In this document: positions 9,422-19,622 of the stretch, one piece after another
Position numbering within the stretch: position 1 is the first letter of the stretch
How the letters are laid out: each line of letters begins with the position of its first letter
DNA from: Ruminococcus sp. Phil15
GTDB taxonomy: Bacteria > Bacillota > Clostridia > Oscillospirales > Ruminococcaceae
NCBI GenBank assembly: GCA_001940995.1
Contig: MSHC01000021.1
Location: 28,403-92,402, forward strand
Length of the DNA stretch: 64,000 nt
Reading direction: 5' to 3'
Made by a program: the position numbers and the translations under genes
The notes under the pieces: generated by a model
The model's database searches: none
What the model saw: only the letters and a program-made list of their open reading frames with translations
Told to the model about the DNA's origin: nothing

Positions 9422-9802
9422 ATGCTTAAATATGTTATAATGCTCGGAATTATCATAGGCCTTGCTGTCGCAGATTTTGCAACAGGATTTATAAAGGCAT
9501 ATGTCACAGACAGCGTGCAGAGCGCAAAAATGCGTAAAGGCGGACTGAACAAGCTGGGCGAAATTATCGTTATGCTCACAGCCTGCGGACTTGAAACGGG
9601 AGCGAAAATGCTTGGCAGACTTTCGGAAAACGAAGCGCTTTCCGAAACGGTAGGCGTGTTTGCTTCCTCTGCAATCTTTTGCTATATCGCACTTATGGAG
9701 GTAATAAGCATACTTGAGAACTATGCGGAAATAAACCCCGAGGCAAACGGCTGGATTTGCCTTGTTATCAGAAAATTGAAAGATAAAGATAAGGAGGACT
9801 GA
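9422..9802 (+). CDS. phage/toxin-secretion holin family protein
   Basis: Small membrane protein; GLAVADFATGFIKAYVTDSVQSAKMRKGGLNKLGEI matches holin family 4 style. Confidence 0.85.
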   Translation: MLKYVIMLGIIIGLAVADFATGFIKAYVTDSVQSAKMRKGGLNKLGEIIVMLTACGLETGAKMLGRLSENEALSETVGVFASSAIFCYIALMEVISILENYAEINPEANGWICLVIRKLKDKDKED

Positions 9803-9806
9803 TATA

Positions 9807-10466
9807 ATGGCAGAAAAAACAGCGCAGGGCTTAGTCGCTTTCGCAAAGACTAAGCTCGGCACACCCTACGTCTACGGCGCAAAGGGTCAACTTCTGACCG
9901 AGAGCCTGTACAACACGCTCAAAGCACGCTACGGCTCTCTGGTCTGGACCTCGGACAAAAAGAAAATCGGCAAAATCTGCACCGACTGTTCGGGACTCAT
10001 ATCGTGGTACACAGGCACAGTCCGCAATTCCACAAGCTACAAGAATACGGCAGCACAGGTCTTGACAATAGACAAGCTTTCACAGGCAGTACCTGGCTGT
10101 GCAGTGTGGCGGCAGGGTCATATCGGTATTTATATCGGCGACGGTTACTGCATCGAAGCGAGAGGCTCGGCGTACGGGGTCGTAAAAACGAAGGTAAAAT
10201 CCCGTGATTTCACGCATATCCTGTGGCTGTCGGAGATTGAGTATGTCAAAGAGCCAAAACCTCAGAACACAAAGCAGTATTTCCCGAAAGCTGCATACAA
10301 AGGATATTCAATTGTCGACGGCTTGAAATCAATAAATGCAGAAAGCTCGTTTTCCTACCGCAGAAAAATCGCCAAAGCAAACGGTATTACCGCCTACATC
10401 GGTACCGCCTCGCAGAACAACAAGCTGCTTTTTCTCCTCAAAGAGGGAAAGCTTTTAAAGCCGTAA
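9807..10466 (+). CDS. NlpC/P60 family endolysin-like peptidase
   Basis: KLGTPYVYGAKG...TDCSGLISWYTG...GHIGIYIGDGYCIEA (Cys/His of NlpC/P60). Confidence 0.88.
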   Translation: MAEKTAQGLVAFAKTKLGTPYVYGAKGQLLTESLYNTLKARYGSLVWTSDKKKIGKICTDCSGLISWYTGTVRNSTSYKNTAAQVLTIDKLSQAVPGCAVWRQGHIGIYIGDGYCIEARGSAYGVVKTKVKSRDFTHILWLSEIEYVKEPKPQNTKQYFPKAAYKGYSIVDGLKSINAESSFSYRRKIAKANGITAYIGTASQNNKLLFLLKEGKLLKP

Positions 10467-10473
10467 AAAAACT

Positions 10474-10512
10474 GCCCGTCCGGGTTTTATACTCGGATGG
10501 GCATATTTTATT
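10474..10512 (+). terminator. rho-independent terminator between convergent genes
   Basis: TGCCCGTCCG...CGGATGGGCA then TATTTTATTT. Confidence 0.75.
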
Positions 10513-11137
10513 TAGCTATGTTTTTGAAATAGAATACCGCAAGCTGCGTCCTGTCACGCAGACCAAGCTTTTCAAGTATAAGACTCACGGAGTTTCTCAC
10601 AGTACCCTCGCTCAGAAAAAGCTCGGAGGCGATCTCCTTATTGTTCAGACCGTTTCCTACAAGCTCGATGATCTGCATTTCACGCTCCAAAAGGTCGTAT
10701 TCTTCGGGAGAAAAGCTCTTTTTCTGAGATGACATAACGCTCGTAAGCTTGTTCATTACCGCATCTCCGAATACTCTCTGTCCTCGCATAACCGCTTCTA
10801 TCGCAGGCGCAATTCCCTCAAAGTCCTGCTTTAGTATGTAACCCTTAGCGCCGATTGAAAGAGCCTTTGAAATGTACTCGTCGTCGGAAAAGGTCGTAAG
10901 GAAAAGAATCCTTGCATCGGGGAAATCTTTAAGTATCTCCTCGGCGGACGCAATACCCGTCATTCCGTTCATTCTTATGTCGCTCAAAAGCACGTCGGGC
11001 TTGTATTCTCTGTAAAGAGATACAGCGTCCTCGCCGCTTTCGCCTACTGCGCATACCTCTATTCCGCCCGATGCCTCAAGTATCGTTTTCAGCGACACGG
11101 AAACCAGCCTGTCGTCATCAACTATTACAACTCTCAT
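10508..11137 (-). CDS. response regulator, NarL/LuxR type
   Basis: Receiver VIVDDDRLVSVSLKTIL...VLLSDIRMNGMTG; LuxR HTH VGNGLNNKEIASELFLSEGTVRNSVSLILEKLGLRDRTQLAV. Confidence 0.93.
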   Translation of the reverse strand: MRVVIVDDDRLVSVSLKTILEASGGIEVCAVGESGEDAVSLYREYKPDVLLSDIRMNGMTGIASAEEILKDFPDARILFLTTFSDDEYISKALSIGAKGYILKQDFEGIAPAIEAVMRGQRVFGDAVMNKLTSVMSSQKKSFSPEEYDLLEREMQIIELVGNGLNNKEIASELFLSEGTVRNSVSLILEKLGLRDRTQLAVFYFKNIAK

Positions 11138-12219
11138 TTATTCTCTATCCCTTCTCTGGGTACAGTGACAAATATCCTGTACCCCCTGCTGCTGTCAATA
11201 CGGCATACACCGTCAAGCGCCTCTATTCTGTCGCTTATGTTCTGCAAGCCTATTCCGTTTGAATTTTCTTTTTTTACGGGTGTTCCGTTGTCCTCGAAAA
11301 TAAGCTGCCAGAAAGCGGGGTGTTCCCTAAGGATAACAGATACCTTGGTGCAGTCCGAATGTTTTATGACATTTGAAACAGCTTCTTTCACAATCGCTAT
11401 AAAGCACATCTTGATTTGAGTCGGGGCGCTTTCAGGTATGTCGCAGTTAAGCTTTACCTCGCATTTTCCGTCGAGTGCTGAGAGTGCGTCGTTTACCGAG
11501 TACGATAGCTTTACAGACTCGTCGTGCAGCCTGTGTACGCTTGAGCGTATGCTGTCCATAGCGCCCGAGAGAGTGTCGCCGATGCTCGAAAGCTGTTCTT
11601 TCACAAGCTCGTCTTTTTCTATGACCTTTAGCGCGCCGACCTGTAAAATAGAGCGTGAAAGCATATGTCCTACGTTGTCGTGAATTTCTCTTGCAATCCT
11701 GTTTCTCTCCGCAAGAGTCGCAAGCTGTACCTCGTAGTCCTGCTTTTCGATAAGCTCCTTGTTTTTCGCATACAGGAGGTTTTGCTTTTCCGTATTATCG
11801 TCACGCAGAAGTATAAGCTTCTTTTCATGCTCCTCAAGCTTTGCGGATTTTATTCCGAGAAAAACAGCCGCCATTACCGTGCCTATCATGAAAAAAAGGT
11901 CTTTTGCGCCGTGAAGCCTGCCAAGGAAGAAAACTGCCGTGACAGCCGGTACGGTAAGTGTGTAGTAATCTCGGGACTCGCATAAATCGTAAATCACAAT
12001 CGGCAGGAAAAGTAACAGGGCAGGGTGACAAACGGATAATCCACAGAATATCAGAGTAAGAAAAAGCCGCACCCTCTTTATGTCCCTGAAAGCCTCAAAA
12101 AGACTCGTAAAGGTGACCGCCGCCAGAATTATCATAACAGGCACAGCAAAGCCGTCCGTTACGATAACCGGCGGCAGACAGCAGAGCAATATAGTAAGCT
12201 TGTCAAAAAGCCTTCTCAT
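11134..12219 (-). CDS. sensor histidine kinase (HisKA_3/NarX-like)
   Basis: AERNRIAREIHDNVGHMLSRSILQV; VKEAVSNVIKHSDCTKVSV; ATPase GIGLQNISDRIEALDG. Confidence 0.92.
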   Translation of the reverse strand: MRRLFDKLTILLCCLPPVIVTDGFAVPVMIILAAVTFTSLFEAFRDIKRVRLFLTLIFCGLSVCHPALLLFLPIVIYDLCESRDYYTLTVPAVTAVFFLGRLHGAKDLFFMIGTVMAAVFLGIKSAKLEEHEKKLILLRDDNTEKQNLLYAKNKELIEKQDYEVQLATLAERNRIAREIHDNVGHMLSRSILQVGALKVIEKDELVKEQLSSIGDTLSGAMDSIRSSVHRLHDESVKLSYSVNDALSALDGKCEVKLNCDIPESAPTQIKMCFIAIVKEAVSNVIKHSDCTKVSVILREHPAFWQLIFEDNGTPVKKENSNGIGLQNISDRIEALDGVCRIDSSRGYRIFVTVPREGIENK

Positions 12220-12232
12220 ATTTTACGCACAC

Positions 12233-13075
12233 CTATCTCATAAGCTTTTTGTATATAACGCCCGTCAGCGACGACGGAAGCGCAAACAGCAAAAGCTGCA
12301 TACCGCAAGGTATAATGAAGTCAAAAATACCTGAGAAACCGCTCCTCAGCATTCTGTACCTTACCTCGATAAACGCCTTTGTGTTTCTGAGATTTCTGCG
12401 TCTTTTAAGGTTGTCCTTTGTCACCCTGTACCGTACAAGAACCTTGGGAATGTTTCCTCCTACAGCGCCGTTCATCAGCATTCTTACAACAAAGTCATAG
12501 TCCTCGCAGCGAAGCAGCTCGTCGCAGTATCCTCCGCAGGAAAGAGCCTCCGAACGCCTGAAAAGAATTGTCTGATTGTTAAAGGGCATTCTCATTTTAG
12601 CATATTTCAGCACCGCCGCAGATGAAAGCGGTACTTTCCTTATTGCGATTTTCTCGCCCGTGTCAGAACTGAACTCTTCAATGTAAGAGCCTATTATGTC
12701 AAGCTTAGGGTACAGCATCATTCTGCGCACCTGCATCTCAAATCTTTCGGGCAGAGCAATATCGTCGCTGTCCATCTTTCCGATAAGCTCGTTTCTGCAA
12801 AGCCTTATCGCAAGGTTTGCCGCCTTTGCCGTGCCGACGTGATCTTTGAGCCTTATTACCCTTATTATGTCGGGGTGCGTTTCCTGTGCGCTGTGCAGTA
12901 CCTTGTAAAGCTCGTGCGACAGCTCTCCGTCGCAGATTATTACGAAGTCGTTTGTCAGGTGTGTCTGATTTAAAATACTTTTAATGCTTTCTTCTAAAAA
13001 CTCTGCGTCCTCCTTGCCGTATACCGACATAGTGACGCTGTAAGGCAAAAGCCTTGTGCGCTTGCTGGGAGTCAT
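12233..13075 (-). CDS. glycosyltransferase family 2
   Basis: SVTMSVYGKEDAEFLEESIKSILNQT...GKMDSDDIALPERFE. Confidence 0.9.
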   Translation of the reverse strand: MTPSKRTRLLPYSVTMSVYGKEDAEFLEESIKSILNQTHLTNDFVIICDGELSHELYKVLHSAQETHPDIIRVIRLKDHVGTAKAANLAIRLCRNELIGKMDSDDIALPERFEMQVRRMMLYPKLDIIGSYIEEFSSDTGEKIAIRKVPLSSAAVLKYAKMRMPFNNQTILFRRSEALSCGGYCDELLRCEDYDFVVRMLMNGAVGGNIPKVLVRYRVTKDNLKRRRNLRNTKAFIEVRYRMLRSGFSGIFDFIIPCGMQLLLFALPSSLTGVIYKKLMR

Positions 13076-13287
13076 ATCTTCCTGCCACTTTCTTTTTTAG
13101 TTTTATTGTGTTCCTATTTGTCAATAATATTATAGTATACCTGCACTAATTTGTCAATTATCGCAGATAAAGATGAAAAAAGAGTGATAAGCCTTGAAAA
13201 AAGAAATCAAATGTGTTAAAATATCCGCAGAGGAAGGACAGATAATATTTTTATATCACAGCAAAATGTGTGGAGGCATAGATATAA

Positions 13288-14667
13288 ATGAACAAGAGAG
13301 AGCAATTCAAGCATCTTATAATGTTTTTTGATTCGCTGGTGCTTATATCCTTTGTCGTAATAACATTCGGTATCCTGTGGAGCGGATATTATAATAACGA
13401 AATCCTTTTCAAACCGTTCGTAAGAAAGGGCAACTACCTCCTTGTTGCCGTTTATGCGCTCGTGTACGCAATATTCGGAAACCTGTTTTCAAGCTTTAAG
13501 GTGGGATTTGTAAAGCCTATAGGGCTCATAGGCTCGCAGACTCTTACGATTATAGGAACAAATGCCGTTACCTATCTCCAGATGAGCCTTATAGCAAGAG
13601 GCTTTATGCCGATTATGCCGCTTGTCGTTCTGACGCTCATTGACATAGGCTACGCCATAGTCTGGGCAATGTGCAGCTCGGTTTTCTACCGCAGGGTTTA
13701 CCCCGCAAGAAAAATGATTGTTGTATTTGGCAGCCAGAGCGCAAGAGATTTGGTCATCAAGATGAGCAGGCGTGTGGACAAGTATATTATCTGCTCGTCG
13801 GTAAGCTCGGACGAGGACCTTGAAACAATAAAGAAAAAGATCTTAGAGTATGAGGCTGTAATAATTTGCGACGTGCCTGCCGAAAAGCGTTCAAAGATTT
13901 TGAAATTTACGTTTGAAAAGTCTATCAGAACATATATCAACCCTAAGATTTCAGATATCATCGTAAGAGGTGCGGACGAATTTCATATGTTTGATACGCC
14001 GCTTCTCCTTGCAAGAAATCAGGGACTCAGCATCGAGCAGAGAATGGCGAAAAGACTCGTTGACATTGTAGGCTCGCTCGTCTGCATAATCATACTCTCG
14101 CCGGTTATGCTCGTTACGGCAATAGCGATAAAGCTGTACGACAGAGGCCCCGTTTTCTATAAGCAGGAAAGGCTTACCGAGGGCGGCAGAGTATTCAAGA
14201 TGCTGAAATTCAGAAGTATGATACAGGACGCCGAGAAGGACGGAGTAGCAAGGCTGTCAAGCGAGCACGACAGCCGCATAACACCGGTAGGCAAGTTCAT
14301 AAGAGCCTGCCGTATCGACGAGCTTCCGCAGTTTTTCAATATCTTGGCAGGCGATGTGTCGTTTGTAGGTCCAAGACCCGAAAGACCGGAAATTGCAAAG
14401 CGGTATGAGGAAACAATGCCGGAGTTTTCATTCAGACTTAAAGTAAAAGCAGGACTTACAGGCTTCGCTCAGGTTTTCGGAAAGTATAACACAACCCCGT
14501 ATGATAAGCTCAAGCTCGACCTTATGTATATCGAAAGACATTCCCTGACGCTGGATTTCAAGATTTTCCTTATGACAATAAAGACGGTCTTTATCCCCGA
14601 CAGCACGGAGGGAATTGCCGACGGCGCTACTACAGCATTGCCGGACGAGAAAAACAAGAAAATATAG
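13288..14667 (+). CDS. polyprenyl glycosylphosphotransferase (initiating sugar transferase)
   Basis: KRLVDIVGSLVCIIILSPVMLVTAIAIKLYDRGPVFYKQERLT...LRKFRSM-like, RIDELPQFFNILAGDVSFVGPRPERPE. Confidence 0.93.
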   Translation: MNKREQFKHLIMFFDSLVLISFVVITFGILWSGYYNNEILFKPFVRKGNYLLVAVYALVYAIFGNLFSSFKVGFVKPIGLIGSQTLTIIGTNAVTYLQMSLIARGFMPIMPLVVLTLIDIGYAIVWAMCSSVFYRRVYPARKMIVVFGSQSARDLVIKMSRRVDKYIICSSVSSDEDLETIKKKILEYEAVIICDVPAEKRSKILKFTFEKSIRTYINPKISDIIVRGADEFHMFDTPLLLARNQGLSIEQRMAKRLVDIVGSLVCIIILSPVMLVTAIAIKLYDRGPVFYKQERLTEGGRVFKMLKFRSMIQDAEKDGVARLSSEHDSRITPVGKFIRACRIDELPQFFNILAGDVSFVGPRPERPEIAKRYEETMPEFSFRLKVKAGLTGFAQVFGKYNTTPYDKLKLDLMYIERHSLTLDFKIFLMTIKTVFIPDSTEGIADGATTALPDEKNKKI

Positions 14668-14838
14668 CGTAATCGTAATATTGAAAAGTCGTTTCTGCGT
14701 TTTTGCAGGTGCGGCTTTTTTGTCGCATAGCGTGCGAAATTTTATATTGCAAAAAGCGCCGAAACGTGATATACTGTGTTATATGTATAAACTTTACTTT
14801 ACTCGGATACCACTCCGACAGAAAGGCAATAAGGAATT

Positions 14839-16425
14839 ATGAAAAATGTTGTGATAATAGGCGCAGGGCCTGCCGGCCTTACCGCCGCACATACCCTCCT
14901 TAAAGAAAGCAGTGACTTCCATCCTATCATTGTTGAGGCAAGCGGCCTCATCGGCGGAATTTCCCGTACGGAACGCTATAAGGGCAACAGAATAGATATA
15001 GGCGGACACCGCTTCTTCTCAAAGGACAAGGAGGTTATGAAGCTGTGGACGGAAATTCTTCCGCTTCAAGGCTCTCCGTCAAAGGACGATATCGTCCTCG
15101 GAAGAAAGCATACAATGTCCGATAACCCGGAAATCGACCCCGAAAAAATCGACGACGTATTCCTCGCCCGTACAAGAGTTTCAAGAATATACTTCAGAAA
15201 GAGGTTTTTTGACTATCCTATCTCGCTGAAGCCGCAGACGTTTATAAATATGGGCTTTGTAAATACAATGAAATCTGGCTTTGGCTATGTCGCAAGCGCA
15301 ATTCATAAAAGACCCGAGGACTCGCTTGAAAACTTTTACATAAACCGCTTCGGCAAGCCGCTGTACAGTATGTTCTTCGAGGACTATACAGAAAAGCTGT
15401 GGGGAGTGCATCCGAGCAATATCGCCGCAGATTGGGGCGCACAGCGTGTAAAGGGGCTTTCCGTCTGGAAGGTCATCACCTCCGCAATCACAAAGCCTTT
15501 CCGCAAAAAGGACGGGAAGGTCGAAACATCGCTAATCGAGGAATTTTATTACCCCAAGCACGGTCCCGGTCAGCTGTGGGAAAGGATGGCTGACATATGC
15601 GTGGAAAAGGGCGCAGAGCTTCTTACCTTCCGTGAGGTAGTAAGGATAAATGCAGAGAACGGCAGGGTTAAGTCGGTCGTCGTCAGAAATACCGACAAGG
15701 ATTCCGCTGACTTCGGCAGGGAAACCGAAATAGCCTGCGACTACCTCGTTTCGTCAATGGCAGTTAAGGATCTGGCACAATCGCTTCCCGATGTCCCGGA
15801 GGATATCTACAACATCGCCGTAAATCTTCCTTACCGTGACTTCATTACAGTGGGACTCCTGCTAAGCAGGCTCGAAATCAAGAATAAGACGAAGATGAAA
15901 ACCATAAACGATAACGTCCCCGACTGCTGGATCTATATTCAGGAAAGAGATGTAAAGCTGGGCAGACTCCAGATTTTCAACAACTGGTCGCCGTATATGG
16001 TAGACGATATGAACGAGCATATATGGGTAGGCCTTGAGTATTTCTGCAACGAGGGCGATAAAATGTGGAACACGCCGCCCGAGGAGTTTATGGACTTTGC
16101 CGCCGACGAATTACAGAAAATCGGCATCATAAAGAAAGAGAATATCCTCGACCGCTATACGACAAAGGTCAAGAAGGCTTATCCCGCTTACTTCGGCACC
16201 TACGCCGAGTTTGACAGGGTAAGGGAATATCTCGACAGCTATGAGAATATGTTCTGCGTCGGAAGAAACGGTCAGCACCGCTATAACAATATGGACCATT
16301 CAATGCTTACCGCAATAAATGCCGCAAGGTCGATAGTAAACGGCACGAACGATAAGTCCTCCGTGTGGAACGTGAATACTGAAAAGGAATACCACGAGGA
16401 AGCAAAGCAGGAAAAAAGCGAATAA
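14839..16425 (+). CDS. FAD/NAD(P)-dependent oxidoreductase (amine oxidase/UGM-like)
   Basis: N-terminal [19 protein letters not shown]-terminal [25 protein letters not shown]. Confidence 0.85.
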   Translation: MKNVVIIGAGPAGLTAAHTLLKESSDFHPIIVEASGLIGGISRTERYKGNRIDIGGHRFFSKDKEVMKLWTEILPLQGSPSKDDIVLGRKHTMSDNPEIDPEKIDDVFLARTRVSRIYFRKRFFDYPISLKPQTFINMGFVNTMKSGFGYVASAIHKRPEDSLENFYINRFGKPLYSMFFEDYTEKLWGVHPSNIAADWGAQRVKGLSVWKVITSAITKPFRKKDGKVETSLIEEFYYPKHGPGQLWERMADICVEKGAELLTFREVVRINAENGRVKSVVVRNTDKDSADFGRETEIACDYLVSSMAVKDLAQSLPDVPEDIYNIAVNLPYRDFITVGLLLSRLEIKNKTKMKTINDNVPDCWIYIQERDVKLGRLQIFNNWSPYMVDDMNEHIWVGLEYFCNEGDKMWNTPPEEFMDFAADELQKIGIIKKENILDRYTTKVKKAYPAYFGTYAEFDRVREYLDSYENMFCVGRNGQHRYNNMDHSMLTAINAARSIVNGTNDKSSVWNVNTEKEYHEEAKQEKSE

Positions 16426-16493
16426 AAATATCCCTCCGTGCAGAAAGCCTTGTGCGGAGGATAATTTTTGCGATATATACGGGCAGGTGTATT

Positions 16494-18047
16494 ATGGAAA
16501 AAGTACTGAAAAACAGAAAATTTATACTGAGCGTTTGCGTGTTTTTGGCGTATGCGACAGCAACATTTATAGGCGCTTTGAACCACGAGATATGGTTTGA
16601 CGAAGGACAGGCTTGGTGCATAGCAAGAGATAATGACGTTATGGGTGTGATAGACCTTATGAAATATGAGGGACATTCGCCGCTGTGGCATTTTATTTTA
16701 TACCCCTTTGCAAAAGCAGGACTTAGCGCCGCAGTTTTGCCGTTTATAAGCTGGTTTGTCTGCGTGCTGACTGCCGCCCTCATTCTCTGGAAATCCCCGT
16801 TTGGTATGGCGATGAACATAGCCGCCGTTTTCTCAGGCGGAATGCTTTTCTATAACAGCGTCGTGTCAAGAGTATACTGCCTCATACATTTGTTTCTCTG
16901 CCTTATCGCAATAGTCTACCCCAAAAGAAAACAGCACCCGATAGCTTTCGGCTTCCTTGTCGCACTGATAACGAACACCCATGTAATTATGAGCGGCTTT
17001 GTCGCAGCAATCGGTATAGGTATGCTCATAGACCTGTTTTCCGACTGGAAAAGGAACACCGGAAAGCAGAACGTACTCAATATCGCAGGTCTTGGCATTG
17101 CAGGTATGGGAGTTGTCTTGCTGCTTTTGCCAACCGTGCAGTCGCTGTTTGTAAGCTATGCCGCAGACCAGAACAAAGCGCCGCTTGGAACTATGATTTC
17201 AAGAGCGGAAAACGGACTTTCCAACATATCCGCAGACGCAGCCCCATTGGGAGGAGCTATAGGCTATATCCTCAGCTATGCCGCAGTTATCGCAGTAATA
17301 GTAACGCTTATCCTCTTAAGGCATTACAGACGCTCGTTTGCGCTCGCTCTTTCGTTTACGGCGTTTTTCATCCTCACAACTCAGGTTATGTACAATAATC
17401 TCCTGCCAAACCGAACAATGCTGTTCTTCTTTACATTCTTTGTGATTTTGTGGATTGCAGAAGCAGGGGAGAAGCCAAAGGAATGTAACTATGAGAAAAT
17501 GCAGAAGCTTGCCGGCGAGGGCTTCGTGAAGAAGATAACAGATTTTGTTGTTAAGACAGACAGAAATTACAGTAGGATACTTTATGTTATCACAGCAGGC
17601 CTTATGGTCTACACAATTCCACGAGCCATAAGAATGTTGGTGTTCGACTATAAAAACGATTTTAGTTTATCAGAGTCGGTCGCAGAGTTTGTGGAAAACG
17701 ATCTGCCCGAAGGTTCGGTAATAATAGCCTCCGACTGGCACCTCGCACAGCTCTCGGCGCTTATGCCCGAGCAAAAGCTTTATTATATCGGCGCACAGGA
17801 TTTTGTCTCCTATCATACATATAAAGTTTACTCTGACAAAATCAATTGGCAAGAGGTTTATGACGACCTAATAGAGTATGAGAACGTGTATTACCTCGCT
17901 GTCGCAGGGGAAACGTATATCAGTAACGGAGTAGTGCCGATATATGAAAAAACCACCGATACAGAAAGCTTTGTATGTCTTAAAGAGGTAAAGCTTACCC
18001 CTTATGATGTGTATAAAGAGCTTGAAGTCTATCTGAACGGAGATTAA
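16494..18047 (+). CDS. GT39-like integral membrane glycosyltransferase (copy 1)
   Basis: Multi-TM; ALNHEIWFDEGQAWCIARDND motif; ATG 16494 is a better start than 16452. Confidence 0.75.
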   Translation: MEKVLKNRKFILSVCVFLAYATATFIGALNHEIWFDEGQAWCIARDNDVMGVIDLMKYEGHSPLWHFILYPFAKAGLSAAVLPFISWFVCVLTAALILWKSPFGMAMNIAAVFSGGMLFYNSVVSRVYCLIHLFLCLIAIVYPKRKQHPIAFGFLVALITNTHVIMSGFVAAIGIGMLIDLFSDWKRNTGKQNVLNIAGLGIAGMGVVLLLLPTVQSLFVSYAADQNKAPLGTMISRAENGLSNISADAAPLGGAIGYILSYAAVIAVIVTLILLRHYRRSFALALSFTAFFILTTQVMYNNLLPNRTMLFFFTFFVILWIAEAGEKPKECNYEKMQKLAGEGFVKKITDFVVKTDRNYSRILYVITAGLMVYTIPRAIRMLVFDYKNDFSLSESVAEFVENDLPEGSVIIASDWHLAQLSALMPEQKLYYIGAQDFVSYHTYKVYSDKINWQEVYDDLIEYENVYYLAVAGETYISNGVVPIYEKTTDTESFVCLKEVKLTPYDVYKELEVYLNGD

Positions 18048-18052
18048 CGCTA

Positions 18053-19594
18053 TTGAAAGAAACTAAAACCACAAGAAGAATAATATATCCGATAGCCCTC
18101 GCCGTCTATGCAATTCTTACGTTAGCAGGAGCATTAAACCACGAGCTTTGGTTTGACGAGGCGCAGGCGTGGACGATTGCCCGTGACAATGACCTGTCGG
18201 GCATAATCGGGATGATGAAATACGAGGGACATCCTCCCCTCTGGCACTTTATACTCCACGCATTTTCAACCCTCGGCTTCGGCTGCGGGGTAATGCCGAT
18301 AATAAGCTGGGCGTTTTCGGTTGTTACGGTAACTCTCATATTCTTTAAGCTCAGGCTGTCGCCTGTTTTAAAGCTGTCGCTCGCCTTTTCAAGCGGATTT
18401 CTCTACTCAAATTCCGTAATCTCCAGGAACTATTGCCTTATACCTCTCATACTCTGCCTTATCGCAATAGTCTATCCCAAAAGAAAGGAACATCCCATAG
18501 TTCTGGGTCTGCTGACGGGCATTTTGGCACTCACCCACGTCGCATTCAGCGGAATTGTCGGCGCAATCGGCATCTTTATGCTCGTCGATATCTTCTCCGA
18601 CTGGAGAAACAACACCAAAAAGCAGAATGTCCTGAATATTGCAGGACTCCTTACGGCAGGCGTCGGAGTGCTGTTTCTCGTCCTGCCGCTGCTGTCGTCG
18701 CTAAGCTATAATTCCGTCACCGCAGGAAAAAGCCTCGATTTTGTAACGGTTGTCAGAAAGATATGTCAAAGCCCGTTCGATATCGCCGCAGATTCCGTTG
18801 TCCTGTCTGGCGAGGTAAATCCGCTTGTCACGCTTGCCGCAATGGCAGTGCAGCTTTGTATGCTTTTTCTTATTCTGCTCCTGCGCAAAAGAAAAAGAGC
18901 ATTTGCAATGCTCCTCGTAAACCTTTTTGTCTATGTAATTGTCGGACACGTTGTGTTCTATGTAAACCCTAACCGTGCCGCAATCCTGCTTTTCAGCTTT
19001 GTGTTCTTTATCTGTATCGCAATGCAGGAGGAGAGCAGTCAGGTCAAGGATAGCAATCTCAAATCCGATTCTAAGCTTGTAAAAGTCCTCGTGAATTTCT
19101 TCTCCCAATGCAGGATGAAGAATATCGAGCTTGTCGCGTCGGTAATGCTTATAGTTACAATTCCGGCAGGCGTAAGCTACCTCGTAAGGGACTTATCCGA
19201 GCAGTTCTGCCCCGTAAAGAAAGCCGCAGAGTATATAGAAAGCGAGCTTCCGAAGGACGCCGTTTTCGTCACCTCAAGCGATTTTCTGCCGCAGCTCTCC
19301 GCATATCTTCCCGACGCAAAAATCTACTCCCTGAAGCACGGAGAGTTTTATACCTATACCTCGCATAAGGTTATGGACGATGATAAAAAGGTCAGCGACA
19401 ACGCACTTGCGGATTTGTCGCAGTATGAAAATCTCTATCTGGTGGATGTCAGGAACACAGAGTTCGGCTATAACCCCGATGCGGTATTCGTCCTCAACGA
19501 GGGTATGCGCTTCAGCGTGAATGTAATTGCCGTGGAAATTGAAGAATTCTCGGCAGAATATCTTGAAAGACAAAACGAGAGCCTCGCACTTTAA
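18053..19594 (+). CDS. GT39-like integral membrane glycosyltransferase (copy 2, paralogue)
   Basis: ALNHELWFDEAQAWTIARDND; collinear similarity with the preceding gene. Confidence 0.75.
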   Translation: MKETKTTRRIIYPIALAVYAILTLAGALNHELWFDEAQAWTIARDNDLSGIIGMMKYEGHPPLWHFILHAFSTLGFGCGVMPIISWAFSVVTVTLIFFKLRLSPVLKLSLAFSSGFLYSNSVISRNYCLIPLILCLIAIVYPKRKEHPIVLGLLTGILALTHVAFSGIVGAIGIFMLVDIFSDWRNNTKKQNVLNIAGLLTAGVGVLFLVLPLLSSLSYNSVTAGKSLDFVTVVRKICQSPFDIAADSVVLSGEVNPLVTLAAMAVQLCMLFLILLLRKRKRAFAMLLVNLFVYVIVGHVVFYVNPNRAAILLFSFVFFICIAMQEESSQVKDSNLKSDSKLVKVLVNFFSQCRMKNIELVASVMLIVTIPAGVSYLVRDLSEQFCPVKKAAEYIESELPKDAVFVTSSDFLPQLSAYLPDAKIYSLKHGEFYTYTSHKVMDDDKKVSDNALADLSQYENLYLVDVRNTEFGYNPDAVFVLNEGMRFSVNVIAVEIEEFSAEYLERQNESLAL

Positions 19595-19610
19595 CGTGCA
19601 AGGCTCTTTG
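19578..19610. terminator. bidirectional terminator between convergent genes
   Basis: AGAGCCTCGCAC...GTGCAAGGCTCT then TTTG. Confidence 0.65.
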
Positions 19611-19622
19611 TATGTGTGTCGT

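Noticed and set aside
9182-9862. 226-aa antisense ORF over the holin region
   Set aside because: Overlaps convincing holin and tail genes on the plus strand.
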